From positions 25,370 to 89,369 of IMG/VR virus record IMGVR_UViG_3300020201_000015: a DNA stretch of 64,000 nt; one strand, given 5' to 3'. The stretch is from a virus. Position 1 is the stretch's first letter, and each line of letters starts with the position of its first letter. Below, one piece after another: positions 46,813-55,878 of this stretch. The notes under the pieces are model-generated. The model worked only from the letters and a program-made list of their open reading frames with translations. It had not been told where the DNA came from and searched no databases. A program made the translations under genes and the position numbers.

Positions 46813-48998
46813 AGGCTCACCCTTGCAATTCCGCGGAGACCGCACTTGATTCCGCCACCATTGCCCACCGAAATCGTTATCACTAGCCCCGCGTCCGAGC
46901 GGGTAATATCCGTGTCAATCACGGCAATCGTACCTTTCGGAGGGCTTTCCACCCTTGTCAAGTTGCGGCTATTGACCGTGGTCGCATCGGCCGTCCAATC
47001 AAATGCAACCTCGAATTGCTTGTCATTCGCAAACCCGTTGCTGGCTGCCATCGAGCCAACGAAGCGACCTGACGAATTGGCAGGCACCGTAAGGATAAAC
47101 ACCGCGAGAATGGTTGCATCGGGTGGCGTAACCGTCGGAGGGTGACGCATGATTTGGGCGATTGGCGACCCGATGTTTACGGTATCGCTCAGCAGCTCGA
47201 CCAACGTGGCCGTGACCCTGACGCGGTCTGCACTATTATGTTGCAGTGCCAGCGATGCGGCGGGCGGGACGTTGAGCTTGCAGCCTCCCCCAGGGTCAGA
47301 TAAGAACGCCAACCCTGCATTCGCGTCGTAGAGAAGGACGCAATTTGTGCCGTTGGCATCCGCGACCAGGCGGAGATGAGCTAACCCGATCTGCGCGCCG
47401 GAGGTGTTGCCGGCGCGTATGTCGATGCCGAAATTGCAATCGATCGTCATGGCCCCGGTGCCATTGATATCGACGAGGCCGCCGTTCAGCTCGATCTCGG
47501 TCGTAGAACCAAGAGTCAGCTTCGTGTTTGCCGTGACCACCGTGCTCGTCGCGGTGCATGCGTACGTCCCCACGTAGACATCGCTGCAAGCGGCGTTATC
47601 CCATAGCGAAGTGAATGCGAGGTTGTCATCTACGTCGTAACAGCGGAGCCTGCCATTGACACCGCTGGCGTCGATCCTAGCTCGCGCGCCGTTCGCAATA
47701 ATGTCAATTCCGTCCGCGCCTAGCGCTACTTCCTTGTCATTACCATCCGCGCGAAGGCGCGTCAGACCGGTGTTGCTCGTGATAATTGCGCCGGCAAGGC
47801 CCTCGCAATTCAACGTCGTTTGGGCGATGAAACCAATTGAGTTGTCGGCCGCCGCGTTGATCGCGCCGGGTGTGGTGATTGCGACGGTATTCCCGGCAGT
47901 GTCGACGGTCGTGGTGCCGGTGGTGATACTCGACCCGCCTCCGCCCGCGCCCGGAAGCCACACGTCCCACACCCCCGCGGTCGTGCAGCGAAGCAGGCAG
48001 GATTGCAGCCCGTTCGTCAGGCTAACCGCCAGGGCCAGCGAGTCGCCGCCAGCCGCTGCAATGGCAGCCGTGCCGCTCGCTGTAGGCCGGAAGAATTGCG
48101 CCTCGGCGCCAAATACAGCCGCGGGCAGAGTGATCGTCGTCACGGCTGAGCCGACGCGGTGGTACCTGTTCAGGGTCGCCGTGGACGACGCCGCGGTCAG
48201 CTCGACGATGGCGACGCATTGGGCGAGCGTGCCAAGCGTGACCTCCGTGCCTGCTGTCAGAATCGCACTCGGAACGCCGATGTTGACATTAGTCGCACGC
48301 AAACCGATATTGGCAGTTGGACCGGTCCCACCACCGATATTGATTGCCGCGGCGATTTCGCCGTCGCCGTCGCTCGTTCCGATGTTGACCGAGCCCGCCG
48401 TGGTGACGCCTAACCTCAAGTCCGAGTCTGCAAATAGCGTCGTGCGCCCCGCGCTCTCCATGTAGAGGTCGGAGACCGACAGGAAGGTCAGGTCACCCGG
48501 GCCCGTGATGCTGACGTTATTCGTGATGTTGGCGGGGATAACGCCGGCCGCTGCGTCAGCAAGAACGCGGACGCTGCTGTCAAACGAGCGAAGCCATCGC
48601 CTGTTGGCGCCACCGAACTGCGCGCCCTCGCGGATGCCGATTGAACTCACTCCAGTTGGAGAAAGCGCCGATAGCATCGTGCTCTCGTCAACGAACTTGC
48701 CGGCGACCACGACGCGCGGCGCGTACTTGCCCCATGGGGATACCGTGAAGGTGGGCGGGTCGTCGTTCCCGAGGACGTAGAACGAACCGTCGCCGTTACT
48801 GGTCCAGCCGGATGGCGTTGCGTAGTCGTGGGCGACTCGAAGCTCCCATCGCGTGGGCTCGAGTCCCGCCGCGTTGCCCCATCCTGCCTTGTTCGTGGCG
48901 GACAGCTGGATCACGGAACCAACGGCGCACGCGACACCGCCTTGCAGCGGCGCGCCGCCGCCTACGGAAACTGTCAGCGAAACAACAGGATCTGCCAT
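46809..48998 (-). CDS. Large tail-fibre-like protein
   Basis: The product is 729 residues. It starts ADPVVSLTVSVGGGAPLQGG, an Ig-like strand pattern, and continues with repeated beta segments rich in Gly, Thr and Asn (SVNIGTSDGDGEIAAAINIGGGT and many similar), as in long fibre shafts. The end (SNGFANDKQFEVAFDWTADA) resembles phage fibre tips. It is a good candidate for the main receptor-binding fibre. Confidence 0.7.
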   Translation of the reverse strand: MADPVVSLTVSVGGGAPLQGGVACAVGSVIQLSATNKAGWGNAAGLEPTRWELRVAHDYATPSGWTSNGDGSFYVLGNDDPPTFTVSPWGKYAPRVVVAGKFVDESTMLSALSPTGVSSIGIREGAQFGGANRRWLRSFDSSVRVLADAAAGVIPANITNNVSITGPGDLTFLSVSDLYMESAGRTTLFADSDLRLGVTTAGSVNIGTSDGDGEIAAAINIGGGTGPTANIGLRATNVNIGVPSAILTAGTEVTLGTLAQCVAIVELTAASSTATLNRYHRVGSAVTTITLPAAVFGAEAQFFRPTASGTAAIAAAGGDSLALAVSLTNGLQSCLLRCTTAGVWDVWLPGAGGGGSSITTGTTTVDTAGNTVAITTPGAINAAADNSIGFIAQTTLNCEGLAGAIITSNTGLTRLRADGNDKEVALGADGIDIIANGARARIDASGVNGRLRCYDVDDNLAFTSLWDNAACSDVYVGTYACTATSTVVTANTKLTLGSTTEIELNGGLVDINGTGAMTIDCNFGIDIRAGNTSGAQIGLAHLRLVADANGTNCVLLYDANAGLAFLSDPGGGCKLNVPPAASLALQHNSADRVRVTATLVELLSDTVNIGSPIAQIMRHPPTVTPPDATILAVFILTVPANSSGRFVGSMAASNGFANDKQFEVAFDWTADATTVNSRNLTRVESPPKGTIAVIDTDITRSDAGLVITISVGNGGGIKCGLRGIARVSL

Positions 48999-49006
48999 TC
49001 GAACCC

Positions 49007-49780
49007 CTAAGTCTGGAACTCGTCGTGCGCCGTCTGCGTGACGGTCGTTCGGACGGATGAGATGTACAGGTCCGGCATAGCACCGATGCCGTATTCACCT
49101 TCGATGACGGCCCACCAAAGCTGGGTCCCGTCGAACGTCGGCGACGTGAACGTCGTCACCACGACGTCGTGCATGGCTCGATACGCGAGCATCGTGGCAC
49201 TGGGGTCGACAGAGGCCGTGCCGGCAGTAGCAGTTCCGTTGTCGCCACTGCCTCGACGCAGCGTCAGCTGCGGCATCGTCTGCGGGAGCGCGTCGTCGAA
49301 AGCATGCGCGCGACTCGCCGACAGAGTGATCGCGAGCTTGGTGATTACACACCCGACAGGCAACGGCAGTGGCACCCATCTGCGAGGCGTCGACGTCGGG
49401 GCCACATCAGCGATCGTCTGCACGAGGGCGGGCTGCTCTCGGCCAGTGAATACCGGATTGAGCAACCCGAGATCGATATCTCGGACTGCGAAGCCATACC
49501 CGGCGCTGGCGATGACGGAGTGCTCGCGCTCCACAGAATAACTGCCGTAGTTCACGCGCTGAGCGCTTGCTAGCTGCACGCCCATGACTTGGTCGAAGTG
49601 GCTCGGCCCTGTGATCTCGAGGCCTTGCGCGCCACCGATCTCGATCGACGAAGACGGCGCCCAAGCTCCACCGCGCTTCGAAAGAGCCTGGCTTTGCAGG
49701 TTGTCGAGCGCGCCCAACTCGTTCCAGAGCAAGGTGCCCGTCCAGGCGCCAGGCGCCCGCACTCTGTTGTTGTGGGCCAT
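49007..49780 (-). CDS. Baseplate/fibre-region protein, paralogue family 1
   Basis: The product is 257 residues: IEIGGAQGLEITGPSHFDQVMGVQL, RRWVPLPLPVGCVITKLAITLSA and AMHDVVVTTF. The same three segments occur in the products of 53218 and 53955. The family may be a repeated fibre or baseplate decoration. The function is unknown. Confidence 0.55.
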   Translation of the reverse strand: MAHNNRVRAPGAWTGTLLWNELGALDNLQSQALSKRGGAWAPSSSIEIGGAQGLEITGPSHFDQVMGVQLASAQRVNYGSYSVEREHSVIASAGYGFAVRDIDLGLLNPVFTGREQPALVQTIADVAPTSTPRRWVPLPLPVGCVITKLAITLSASRAHAFDDALPQTMPQLTLRRGSGDNGTATAGTASVDPSATMLAYRAMHDVVVTTFTSPTFDGTQLWWAVIEGEYGIGAMPDLYISSVRTTVTQTAHDEFQT

Positions 49781-49782
49781 GG

Positions 49783-50745
49783 CTAGTAGCTAACCGTCCC
49801 GATCGTCTGCGCTCCGAGCGGCGACGACTCGATGGTGAAGACCCCAGTAGCGCCGGCGACGCCGCCAACGATGCTCCACGTTGCCGTTGCGCGCATGCAT
49901 CGAGCCATGAACTCGTTTACCTTGCGCACGGCTGACGCGTTGGCTGCGGCCGCTTGGCTGAGCACGACGAGCGTGTGCCGCTTCGAAGAAGCCTGAGCCG
50001 CGTACGGCTGCACGGCGCCAATGGCTCCCTCGGAGTGAGCTGTCTCGAAATAAACAGCCGTGAACGTAGGGACGCCGTCCGCGTCCGTACCAATGCCAGT
50101 GACGGTAACAATCTCTGCGATGCCGAGCGTCTCTGGCTCAAGCACGAAAGATTCGCCGACCGCTAGTAGCCCTGACGCTTCGTCGCCAGTGTCGAGCAAC
50201 GACTGGTAGCGAACTGGCCCAGACGTGTCAGGAAACACTGGCTCCAGTAGCTTGAGCACCTTCCTGGCAATGCTCGGCAGTCTCATCAGCATTGGCGGGT
50301 CTGCAATCATCGTCGGGAACAGCACGACGTTGGCGACAGCTGTAGGGATCGTCGCGAGAAAGTCGGCGCCTAGAAGCATGCGAAGATTCGTCTCTACCAT
50401 GAACCGAGACGGCGCCTTCGGCACCTGCCTTCGCACTGCGTAGGCGACGCGTCGATCGATCACGTTGTCAGCTGGCCCTGGAGCGATGCCGTACGCACGC
50501 TCGATAGGCGGCAACAAGACGTCGATGGTGGCAGGGAGCGCCTGCCCTGCGGCGTGCTCGGCGGCGTACTTGGTTCTTGCCAGCATCATCGCGTTGGCAA
50601 AGCACCACGCGTCTGCTCGGGTGCCAGGTGAGGTGTCGTAGGCCTTCTTGAGGCTGGTGACCGCCGACTTGTAAATCCGCTCCGCGTACGATGTGGCGCC
50701 CGAGCATCCCCACATGCCCAAAGGGGTGAATGCGGAGAGCGACAT
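49783..50745 (-). CDS. Distal baseplate protein (gp48 position), hypothetical
   Basis: The product is 320 residues. Its place after gp47-like and before fibres is that of Mu gp48. ATIDVLLPPIERAYGIAPGPAD has a weak resemblance to the DUF2313 entry motif (LP..ERalGL). I could not confirm it. Confidence 0.45.
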   Translation of the reverse strand: MSLSAFTPLGMWGCSGATSYAERIYKSAVTSLKKAYDTSPGTRADAWCFANAMMLARTKYAAEHAAGQALPATIDVLLPPIERAYGIAPGPADNVIDRRVAYAVRRQVPKAPSRFMVETNLRMLLGADFLATIPTAVANVVLFPTMIADPPMLMRLPSIARKVLKLLEPVFPDTSGPVRYQSLLDTGDEASGLLAVGESFVLEPETLGIAEIVTVTGIGTDADGVPTFTAVYFETAHSEGAIGAVQPYAAQASSKRHTLVVLSQAAAANASAVRKVNEFMARCMRATATWSIVGGVAGATGVFTIESSPLGAQTIGTVSY

Positions 50746-51263
50746 CAGTGGATGGCGATCGTGAAGCGCATGTCAGCCGCCACACCGTCGTCCAAAGTCC
50801 TGATGCGCACGCTTGTCACTGTCGGCGTTGACAGCTCGGCCGCGAGCACTCCGCTAAGCGCGCCCTTGTGGATCGAGATCATCGGATCGCACTCGACTGG
50901 CGGCAGTTTGCCCGCAGCCCATGTGATCGTCGTGTCGCCAGCGCCGTTGTCCGTCAGCGCAAAGTCACCAGGGACAAGTAGCTCGCTCATGGCGGTTAGC
51001 TTGGCGATGGACGGCGTACCGGCAGAGAAGGAGATGGTCATGCGAGCGGACGGGATCATCCTGCCCATGGCTGCGACCTGGGTTTGCAGCTGATTCAGCA
51101 GGTCGCCATAGGGGTACTTGGTCCCATCCTTGGGAGGCGGATAGTCGACGTCGTCTGCGAATCTAGCGCCGCCAACGTCCTCCACGGACGGGCGCGCAGC
51201 CGCGGACGTAACTACGCTTTCCACAATGACCGGGTCGAATGTAAAACGCGCTGCTGCGGCCAT
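50745..51263 (-). CDS. Baseplate-region protein, hypothetical
   Basis: The product is 172 residues. It is beta-rich in its second half (ITWAAGKLPPVECDPMISIHKGA, TVTSVRIRTLDDG). It sits between gp47-like and gp48-position genes and shares a base with the gp47-like gene (TGATG). The function is unknown. Confidence 0.5.
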   Translation of the reverse strand: MAAAARFTFDPVIVESVVTSAAARPSVEDVGGARFADDVDYPPPKDGTKYPYGDLLNQLQTQVAAMGRMIPSARMTISFSAGTPSIAKLTAMSELLVPGDFALTDNGAGDTTITWAAGKLPPVECDPMISIHKGALSGVLAAELSTPTVTSVRIRTLDDGVAADMRFTIAIH

Positions 51264-52759
51264 TATGCCCCCGAGAACATCGACAGGTCGGAAAGCCTGT
51301 GCAGGTAGGAGAGCGTTCCTGTGGCCCCGATGGTGGTCGGGAATGGCAGGATCGGCAACAAGACCTCGACGTCTGAAACGATGGTTTCCAGCGCGAATAT
51401 CTCGTCGAGCATGCGGTTGGTGATGACGCTAGGCCACGACATTGGCGAGATCGGGTGGCGTTGCTCGCGACCGTTGGGGTCGTTCAGCGAGATGCGCTGC
51501 TCGCCCGGGCCCTGCTTGGCCATGTAGGCCAGCACCAGTGGCGAGATCTCGTTTGCGGAGTCGGCCCACGGCGACACGCGCTGCCCGTTGGCCGGCACGT
51601 AGACGGCGTCCGATGTGGGCGACGATGCGTCAAGCGTGAGGTCCCAGGAAAATACACCAAAGGCGACGACTCCGACGATGCGCTTGGCCACCATCGACAT
51701 CGTCGTCTTGTTCCACAGCGCGATCGTCTTGCCCACTGTTGGCGCGATGACGGCGCCGACTCGGGTCACTCGAAACGTCGTAGCTGTGATGGCTACGGCG
51801 TTGCTAACGGTTACCACGGCCGCGGCGCTTGGCGGCCATGGCGCGGAGTCGACCCAACCAGGCGCCGACCCTGCCCATTGGATGCGCAGCGTCACTGAGA
51901 CGTCGTGGTACGCGATGGACCCGAAGAGCGCGCCGTCGTCGATGGGCATCCCGTCGTCGTCCATGACCTTCGCCTCGATAACAGAAATCTGCGCGCCGTT
52001 TGGGTCGCGCGCGCCGCCAAGCGTGGACGGCTTGACTGTGAAAGCGACACCCACGGTGCCTGGACCAGCGACAGCTGGATAGACGAACGCCTTCTCGACG
52101 TTGACCGTGATGACGCTTTCGACAGCCTTCGCGTAGTGGGCCCAGTTCGCCGCCGCAGCAGGATTGGCTCGCGCGCTCTTGATTCGAGCGAGATAGGTAC
52201 CATCGTCCTCCTTGGGGCCGCCGCCTTGGATGCCGTCGCCGACGACGGTAACGGTCGAGCCGAGCCCAACTGGCGGGTTGGTGAATTGAAGCACGGCGCC
52301 AATGGGCAGATTGACTCCAGCGCCGGTGGAAATCGATGCGATCGCAAAGACAAGGTCCGTGCTGGTCAGGCTCTTGGTCACGAGCGCCTGGTATTTGGCG
52401 CGGGTCGCCAGATACTGGATCTCTGCGCCTTGGAGCACCGTGCCGCCGCCCACCGAAGCCGTCGCGCTGACGTAGCCCTGTGCCGTCGACTCTGGCAAGC
52501 GCGGCAGGCCGTCGGCTTCTCCGATGGCGTCCAGTTGCTCGCCCACCGAGTTGTCAATGTCGACGACTGAGCCGATGAGCTTGACGTCGTAGTAGACCGG
52601 CATCGCCATGTCGGCGGCCGCGCTCGCGTCAATCCACGGCTGCGTGCCTTGCGACACGTCTGCCTCGGGAAGGCGGAACTTGTAGTCGACCAGCCACTCG
52701 TTGCGGATCGTGTCCCGGCTCTTTGCGACGAACTTGCCGGCGAATTTGTCGACGGGCAT
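51263..52759 (-). CDS. Baseplate J-like protein (Mu gp47)
   Basis: The product is 498 residues. The baseplate J layout is clear: SVGEQLDAIGEADGLPRLPES, AQGYVSATASVGGGTVLQGAE, DGTYLARIKSARANPAAAAN and VEKAFVYPAVAGPGTVGVAF. It forms the wedge that connects the hub to the fibres of a contractile tail. The ATG is three bases from the gp46-like stop. Confidence 0.85.
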   Translation of the reverse strand: MPVDKFAGKFVAKSRDTIRNEWLVDYKFRLPEADVSQGTQPWIDASAAADMAMPVYYDVKLIGSVVDIDNSVGEQLDAIGEADGLPRLPESTAQGYVSATASVGGGTVLQGAEIQYLATRAKYQALVTKSLTSTDLVFAIASISTGAGVNLPIGAVLQFTNPPVGLGSTVTVVGDGIQGGGPKEDDGTYLARIKSARANPAAAANWAHYAKAVESVITVNVEKAFVYPAVAGPGTVGVAFTVKPSTLGGARDPNGAQISVIEAKVMDDDGMPIDDGALFGSIAYHDVSVTLRIQWAGSAPGWVDSAPWPPSAAAVVTVSNAVAITATTFRVTRVGAVIAPTVGKTIALWNKTTMSMVAKRIVGVVAFGVFSWDLTLDASSPTSDAVYVPANGQRVSPWADSANEISPLVLAYMAKQGPGEQRISLNDPNGREQRHPISPMSWPSVITNRMLDEIFALETIVSDVEVLLPILPFPTTIGATGTLSYLHRLSDLSMFSGA

Positions 52760-52762
52760 GAT

Positions 52763-53221
52763 CTACCTGTTGGTGACCGAGCGGCGACGCTGGTCGCGCG
52801 AACCCGGTAGTCTGTTGTTGAAGTAGGAGACCGACACGAAGAGGCCGCCGCCAAGTGACGTGTCGTGATCGATGGCTTCGATGGTGACATCGCCTCGGGC
52901 CACGAGACTGGCCGTGGCACGTCGGACAGAGTCGCTCACTCGCGCGCCGAGTCGTTGCGGTTCGAGGTACTCGTTGCCCACCAGATCGTTGCCGACGTCT
53001 GGCGCAGATCCAACGGTGCCGAGCCCGACCATCAGCGCTATCTGCATGGCGGAGTCGACTGGATGGATCGCGACATGGCGACCGTCATCGTCGAGCGGGA
53101 AGTCTCGCGTCGAGCCGTCGAAGAATATGCCCGCAGCGCGTCGCAGTGCCACCTCTACGGGCGGCACGAGGTCGTCGGCGCCAGCGAGCCCTTCGCCGGC
53201 CAGGAGGTCCGTAATGCTCAC
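52763..53221 (-). CDS. Baseplate wedge protein (gp46/W/gp25-like)
   Basis: The product is 152 residues from the GTG at 53221; a GTG at 53230 is an alternative. VALRRAAGIFFDGSTRDFPLDDDGRHVAIHPVDSAMQIALMV and LGTVGSAPDVGNDL are the gp46/gp25 signature. It is the wedge partner of the J-like protein. The GTG overlaps the next gene by four bases. Confidence 0.8.
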   Translation of the reverse strand: MSITDLLAGEGLAGADDLVPPVEVALRRAAGIFFDGSTRDFPLDDDGRHVAIHPVDSAMQIALMVGLGTVGSAPDVGNDLVGNEYLEPQRLGARVSDSVRRATASLVARGDVTIEAIDHDTSLGGGLFVSVSYFNNRLPGSRDQRRRSVTNR

Positions 53222-53955
53222 AGGAGCCACTCGTCGTGCGTGCTCATGTCGACCGTCGCGCGCACCGACACGACGCGGAGCGAGTTGAGCGAGTTGACTC
53301 CGCTTTCGCCTTCAATGTGTGCCCAGAATCGCCTGTTTGCGGTGACAGCGTGCGAGCCAGCCCGGGTGACGTGGTGCCAGTCCTGATAGATCGCAGTGCT
53401 CGCCGACGAGTCAGTCGTCGTCGACGCAATAGCCGGCGTGATGCTGTCCGTGGTGTTGTTGATGGCGATGGAGATCTTTGGCATCGACGCCGGCAGCGCC
53501 GCGTGCGCCGCAGCCCCGCTAAGGGTCATGCGCAGCTCCGTTAGCGTAGACCCAAGAGGTAGAGACATCGGGATCCACAACTTGATCTGCGTCGTCGTCA
53601 ACTGCCGCCAATGCGGCCGCCAGTTCGACGTAGTTTGGAGCAGCCAGTCGTCTGGATCTTCTGGTGTGCCGCGCTCCACGTGACCAAACCTGGACAGTGT
53701 CCTGACGACCATGCTGAGAGGCGTGGCGGGAGTCAGCGTCATGCGTCGCACGTCGCTCGCGCGGAATGGCGCCGTGACCACGATGCCAGCGCCTCCGATT
53801 GCGATCTGCGTCTCAGCGGAGAAGGTCTCGCCGTCGTCGCCGTTGACGCCGGCGGCCGCGTTGCCGTCGAACGCTTCGGCTTCCCATGGCTCGACAGGAG
53901 TTGAGTTGCGCCAGAAGTCGTCCGGGCCTGGGTGGCGGATCCTGGGGTGGTGCAT
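53218..53955 (-). CDS. Baseplate/fibre-region protein, paralogue family 2
   Basis: The product is 245 residues: IAIGGAGIVVTAPFRASDV, IKLWIPMSLPLGSTLTELRMTLSG and HHVTRAGSHAV, parallel to segments in the 49007 and 53955 products. The ATG shares one base with the neighbouring stop. Confidence 0.55.
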   Translation of the reverse strand: MHHPRIRHPGPDDFWRNSTPVEPWEAEAFDGNAAAGVNGDDGETFSAETQIAIGGAGIVVTAPFRASDVRRMTLTPATPLSMVVRTLSRFGHVERGTPEDPDDWLLQTTSNWRPHWRQLTTTQIKLWIPMSLPLGSTLTELRMTLSGAAAHAALPASMPKISIAINNTTDSITPAIASTTTDSSASTAIYQDWHHVTRAGSHAVTANRRFWAHIEGESGVNSLNSLRVVSVRATVDMSTHDEWLL

Positions 53956-54767
53956 CAGGTCAGGTGCGGGTCGAGAATGGTGACGAAGCCGGCGACGATG
54001 CAGCACTTCATCATTTGGCCGATGTGGGCGGTGATGTCGTCGGCGCCGCCTGCTGTGATGCCGTCCTCGGCGTGGATACGCATCGCGTAGCGGTAGTTAG
54101 CAGCATCCGTGACCACTGGCGCGACGGGGGTCACCACGACGTCGTGCGAGGCTATGTAAGCGGCATCCGTCGTGAATACGTCACGGGTCGAGGCAAGCAC
54201 TTCTGGCGCTGGCACAAGCAAGTTTCGCGGCATCCGGATCAACTCCACGAGCGAGCATTGGTCGGGCGGGTTCAGGTGAGTGACGCCGACGATCACTCCG
54301 AGGGTGACAGTGAGTGTCGAGATTACGAGGCCGCGCGGGACGGGGAACTCGAACACGAGCGGAGACCCAACCTTCATGCTGACCCAAACCGGCCGCACCC
54401 CAGGTTCGTCGGCGGTAAGAACCCATCCCGACGTGTCGGCGGGGTTGGGGAACGGACGCGATACGCCGTAGTGGTCGGGGATGAGCCTGGAGATGGCCTT
54501 GCCTGGCGCTTGCCAGGTGACAGTTGCGCCGTTGGTGAGGGTCAACGACTGCACGTTTTGCAGGTCGGCATTGCGCGCGATGCGCATGCCAGCGCCGCCG
54601 ACAACGAGGCGGGCCGTAGGGTTCCACCCGCCACCGGTGCCGGTGTTGCCGCCCGTGTCGCCGTTGATGGTCTTCTCAAGGTTCGAGTCGATGGTCTCGA
54701 GTTCGGCCGTGAGGAACGCCGAGCCGCGGAGGTAGCGGACGGCTCGGCCGCGAACGTGGGCGGGCAT
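53955..54767 (-). CDS. Baseplate/fibre-region protein, paralogue family 3
   Basis: The product is 270 residues with LVVGGAGMRIARNADLQNVQ, VFEFPVPRGLVISTLTVTLG and ASHDVVVTPVAP. It is the third copy of the family. Function as above is not known. Confidence 0.55.
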   Translation of the reverse strand: MPAHVRGRAVRYLRGSAFLTAELETIDSNLEKTINGDTGGNTGTGGGWNPTARLVVGGAGMRIARNADLQNVQSLTLTNGATVTWQAPGKAISRLIPDHYGVSRPFPNPADTSGWVLTADEPGVRPVWVSMKVGSPLVFEFPVPRGLVISTLTVTLGVIVGVTHLNPPDQCSLVELIRMPRNLLVPAPEVLASTRDVFTTDAAYIASHDVVVTPVAPVVTDAANYRYAMRIHAEDGITAGGADDITAHIGQMMKCCIVAGFVTILDPHLT

Positions 54768-54787
54768 CTAGGTGGCCTTTGCTGAGG

Positions 54788-55099
54788 TCAGAACGGACAT
54801 GTCAGCGACGGCAGCGTCGGGATCGAGGGCAATGAGAATCCTGGCAGTCCAGGTATCGCCAGCGAGATCTCTACGCTTGGAACAGGGAAACCTGGCACCG
54901 AAGGCAGAGCAGGTAGCGTCGGGATCGACGGCAGAGAGAAGCCTGGGATGCCCGGGATCGACAGCGAGATCTCGACCGACGGCACAGGGAATCCGGGCAC
55001 GCTCGGCAACGACGGGATCGACGGGATCGAAGGCAGAGAGAAGCCTGGGATGCCTGGGATCGCGATCGACAGCGTCGGGACGGTGAACCCGCACCCCAT
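54788..55099 (-). CDS. Pro-rich repeat protein next to the spike
   Basis: The product is 103 residues, almost entirely Pro/Ser/Ile/Leu/Val in two to three long units of the form IPGIPGFSLPSIPTLPALPSVPG and FPVPSVEISL. It follows directly on the spike gene (TGATG) and ends in a Cys-Pro-Phe. Such repeats could form a needle or tip extension. I know of no matching domain. Confidence 0.6.
   Translation of the reverse strand: MGCGFTVPTLSIAIPGIPGFSLPSIPSIPSLPSVPGFPVPSVEISLSIPGIPGFSLPSIPTLPALPSVPGFPVPSVEISLAIPGLPGFSLPSIPTLPSLTCPF
54800..55090 (-). repeat. Internal DNA repeats of the Pro-rich gene
   Basis: GGGATCGACAG-type and TGCCTGGGATCG-type units repeat about three times with a period of roughly 110 bases. 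They code for the Pro-rich units. Confidence 0.6.
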
Positions 55100-55878
55100 C
55101 AGGATGCCGCAACCTTCGTTGTGATGCCGGCTGCCGCTGCCCCGCAGGCCGCAGCAGCCGTCGTGCATGCTGTTACGGTTGCTGGGATGGCGATGACCGG
55201 CGGAAGCGTAGAGAGGGCCGTAAACGCCGCTGCCATGGCACCCATAGCGGCCGCGTAGGGGATTCCCAGCGGCAACGGCTGCGCGCCTACGACGTCACCC
55301 AACACCGCGCCGCCGGCGAGGCTCAGCAGCCCCGAGATGGTGACCCCGTCGTTCTTGATCTGGACGAAGTTTGACGCGGTCTCCGCGTTGATCAGCACCG
55401 AGCCGTCAGGCAGGCACGCGATGCCGCCGCCCTTGAGGTGGCGGACCTGGATCTGCTCTTCGCCGTCGACTCCGGACATGGCGATGACCTGGCTCTTGTC
55501 CGTGCCGATAGGCTGGCGGAGCATCACGTTCTTGGCTTCCTCGTCGAGTAGCAGCCATGGGCCGGCGGAGTAGAGAACGGTCGCGCCCTTGGCGATCTCG
55601 GGGACCAACTTCACCAGTCGCGCGTCCGTCGTCGGCATCGAGAAGCCGTCACCGCTGTCGCCGTCGAAAGCGAATAGGCAGCTTGCCCCCGCCACGGGCG
55701 TCTTCGTCACCGGGTCGGTTGTCGGGTCCAGCGGACGCGACAGAATGCCAAGCGGCTGCACGGACGGCAGGCTTGCGCCGCTCTGTTGCGACTCGCCGTA
55801 GCGGTCCACTGCGACCTGGAGAACGCCGTCCACGAACTCGGAGAAGGCGGCGATCGAAAGATCGAGGTCGAAGCTCAT
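55099..55878 (-). CDS. Baseplate spike protein (gpV/gp45-like)
   Basis: The product is 259 residues. An OB-fold-like N-terminal half leads to WLLLDEEAKNVMLRQP, then strands GGGIACLPDGSVLINAETASNFVQIKNDGVTIS typical of a trimeric spike beta-helix, and a helical Ala-rich end. It pierces the envelope in contractile-tail phages. ATG overlaps the next gene's stop by four bases. Confidence 0.75.
   Translation of the reverse strand: MSFDLDLSIAAFSEFVDGVLQVAVDRYGESQQSGASLPSVQPLGILSRPLDPTTDPVTKTPVAGASCLFAFDGDSGDGFSMPTTDARLVKLVPEIAKGATVLYSAGPWLLLDEEAKNVMLRQPIGTDKSQVIAMSGVDGEEQIQVRHLKGGGIACLPDGSVLINAETASNFVQIKNDGVTISGLLSLAGGAVLGDVVGAQPLPLGIPYAAAMGAMAAAFTALSTLPPVIAIPATVTACTTAAAACGAAAAGITTKVAAS

Noticed and set aside
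54800-55090. CRISPR-like repeats in the Pro-rich gene
   Set aside because: The repeats are coding and encode IPG/LPS units; the period and content do not fit an array.
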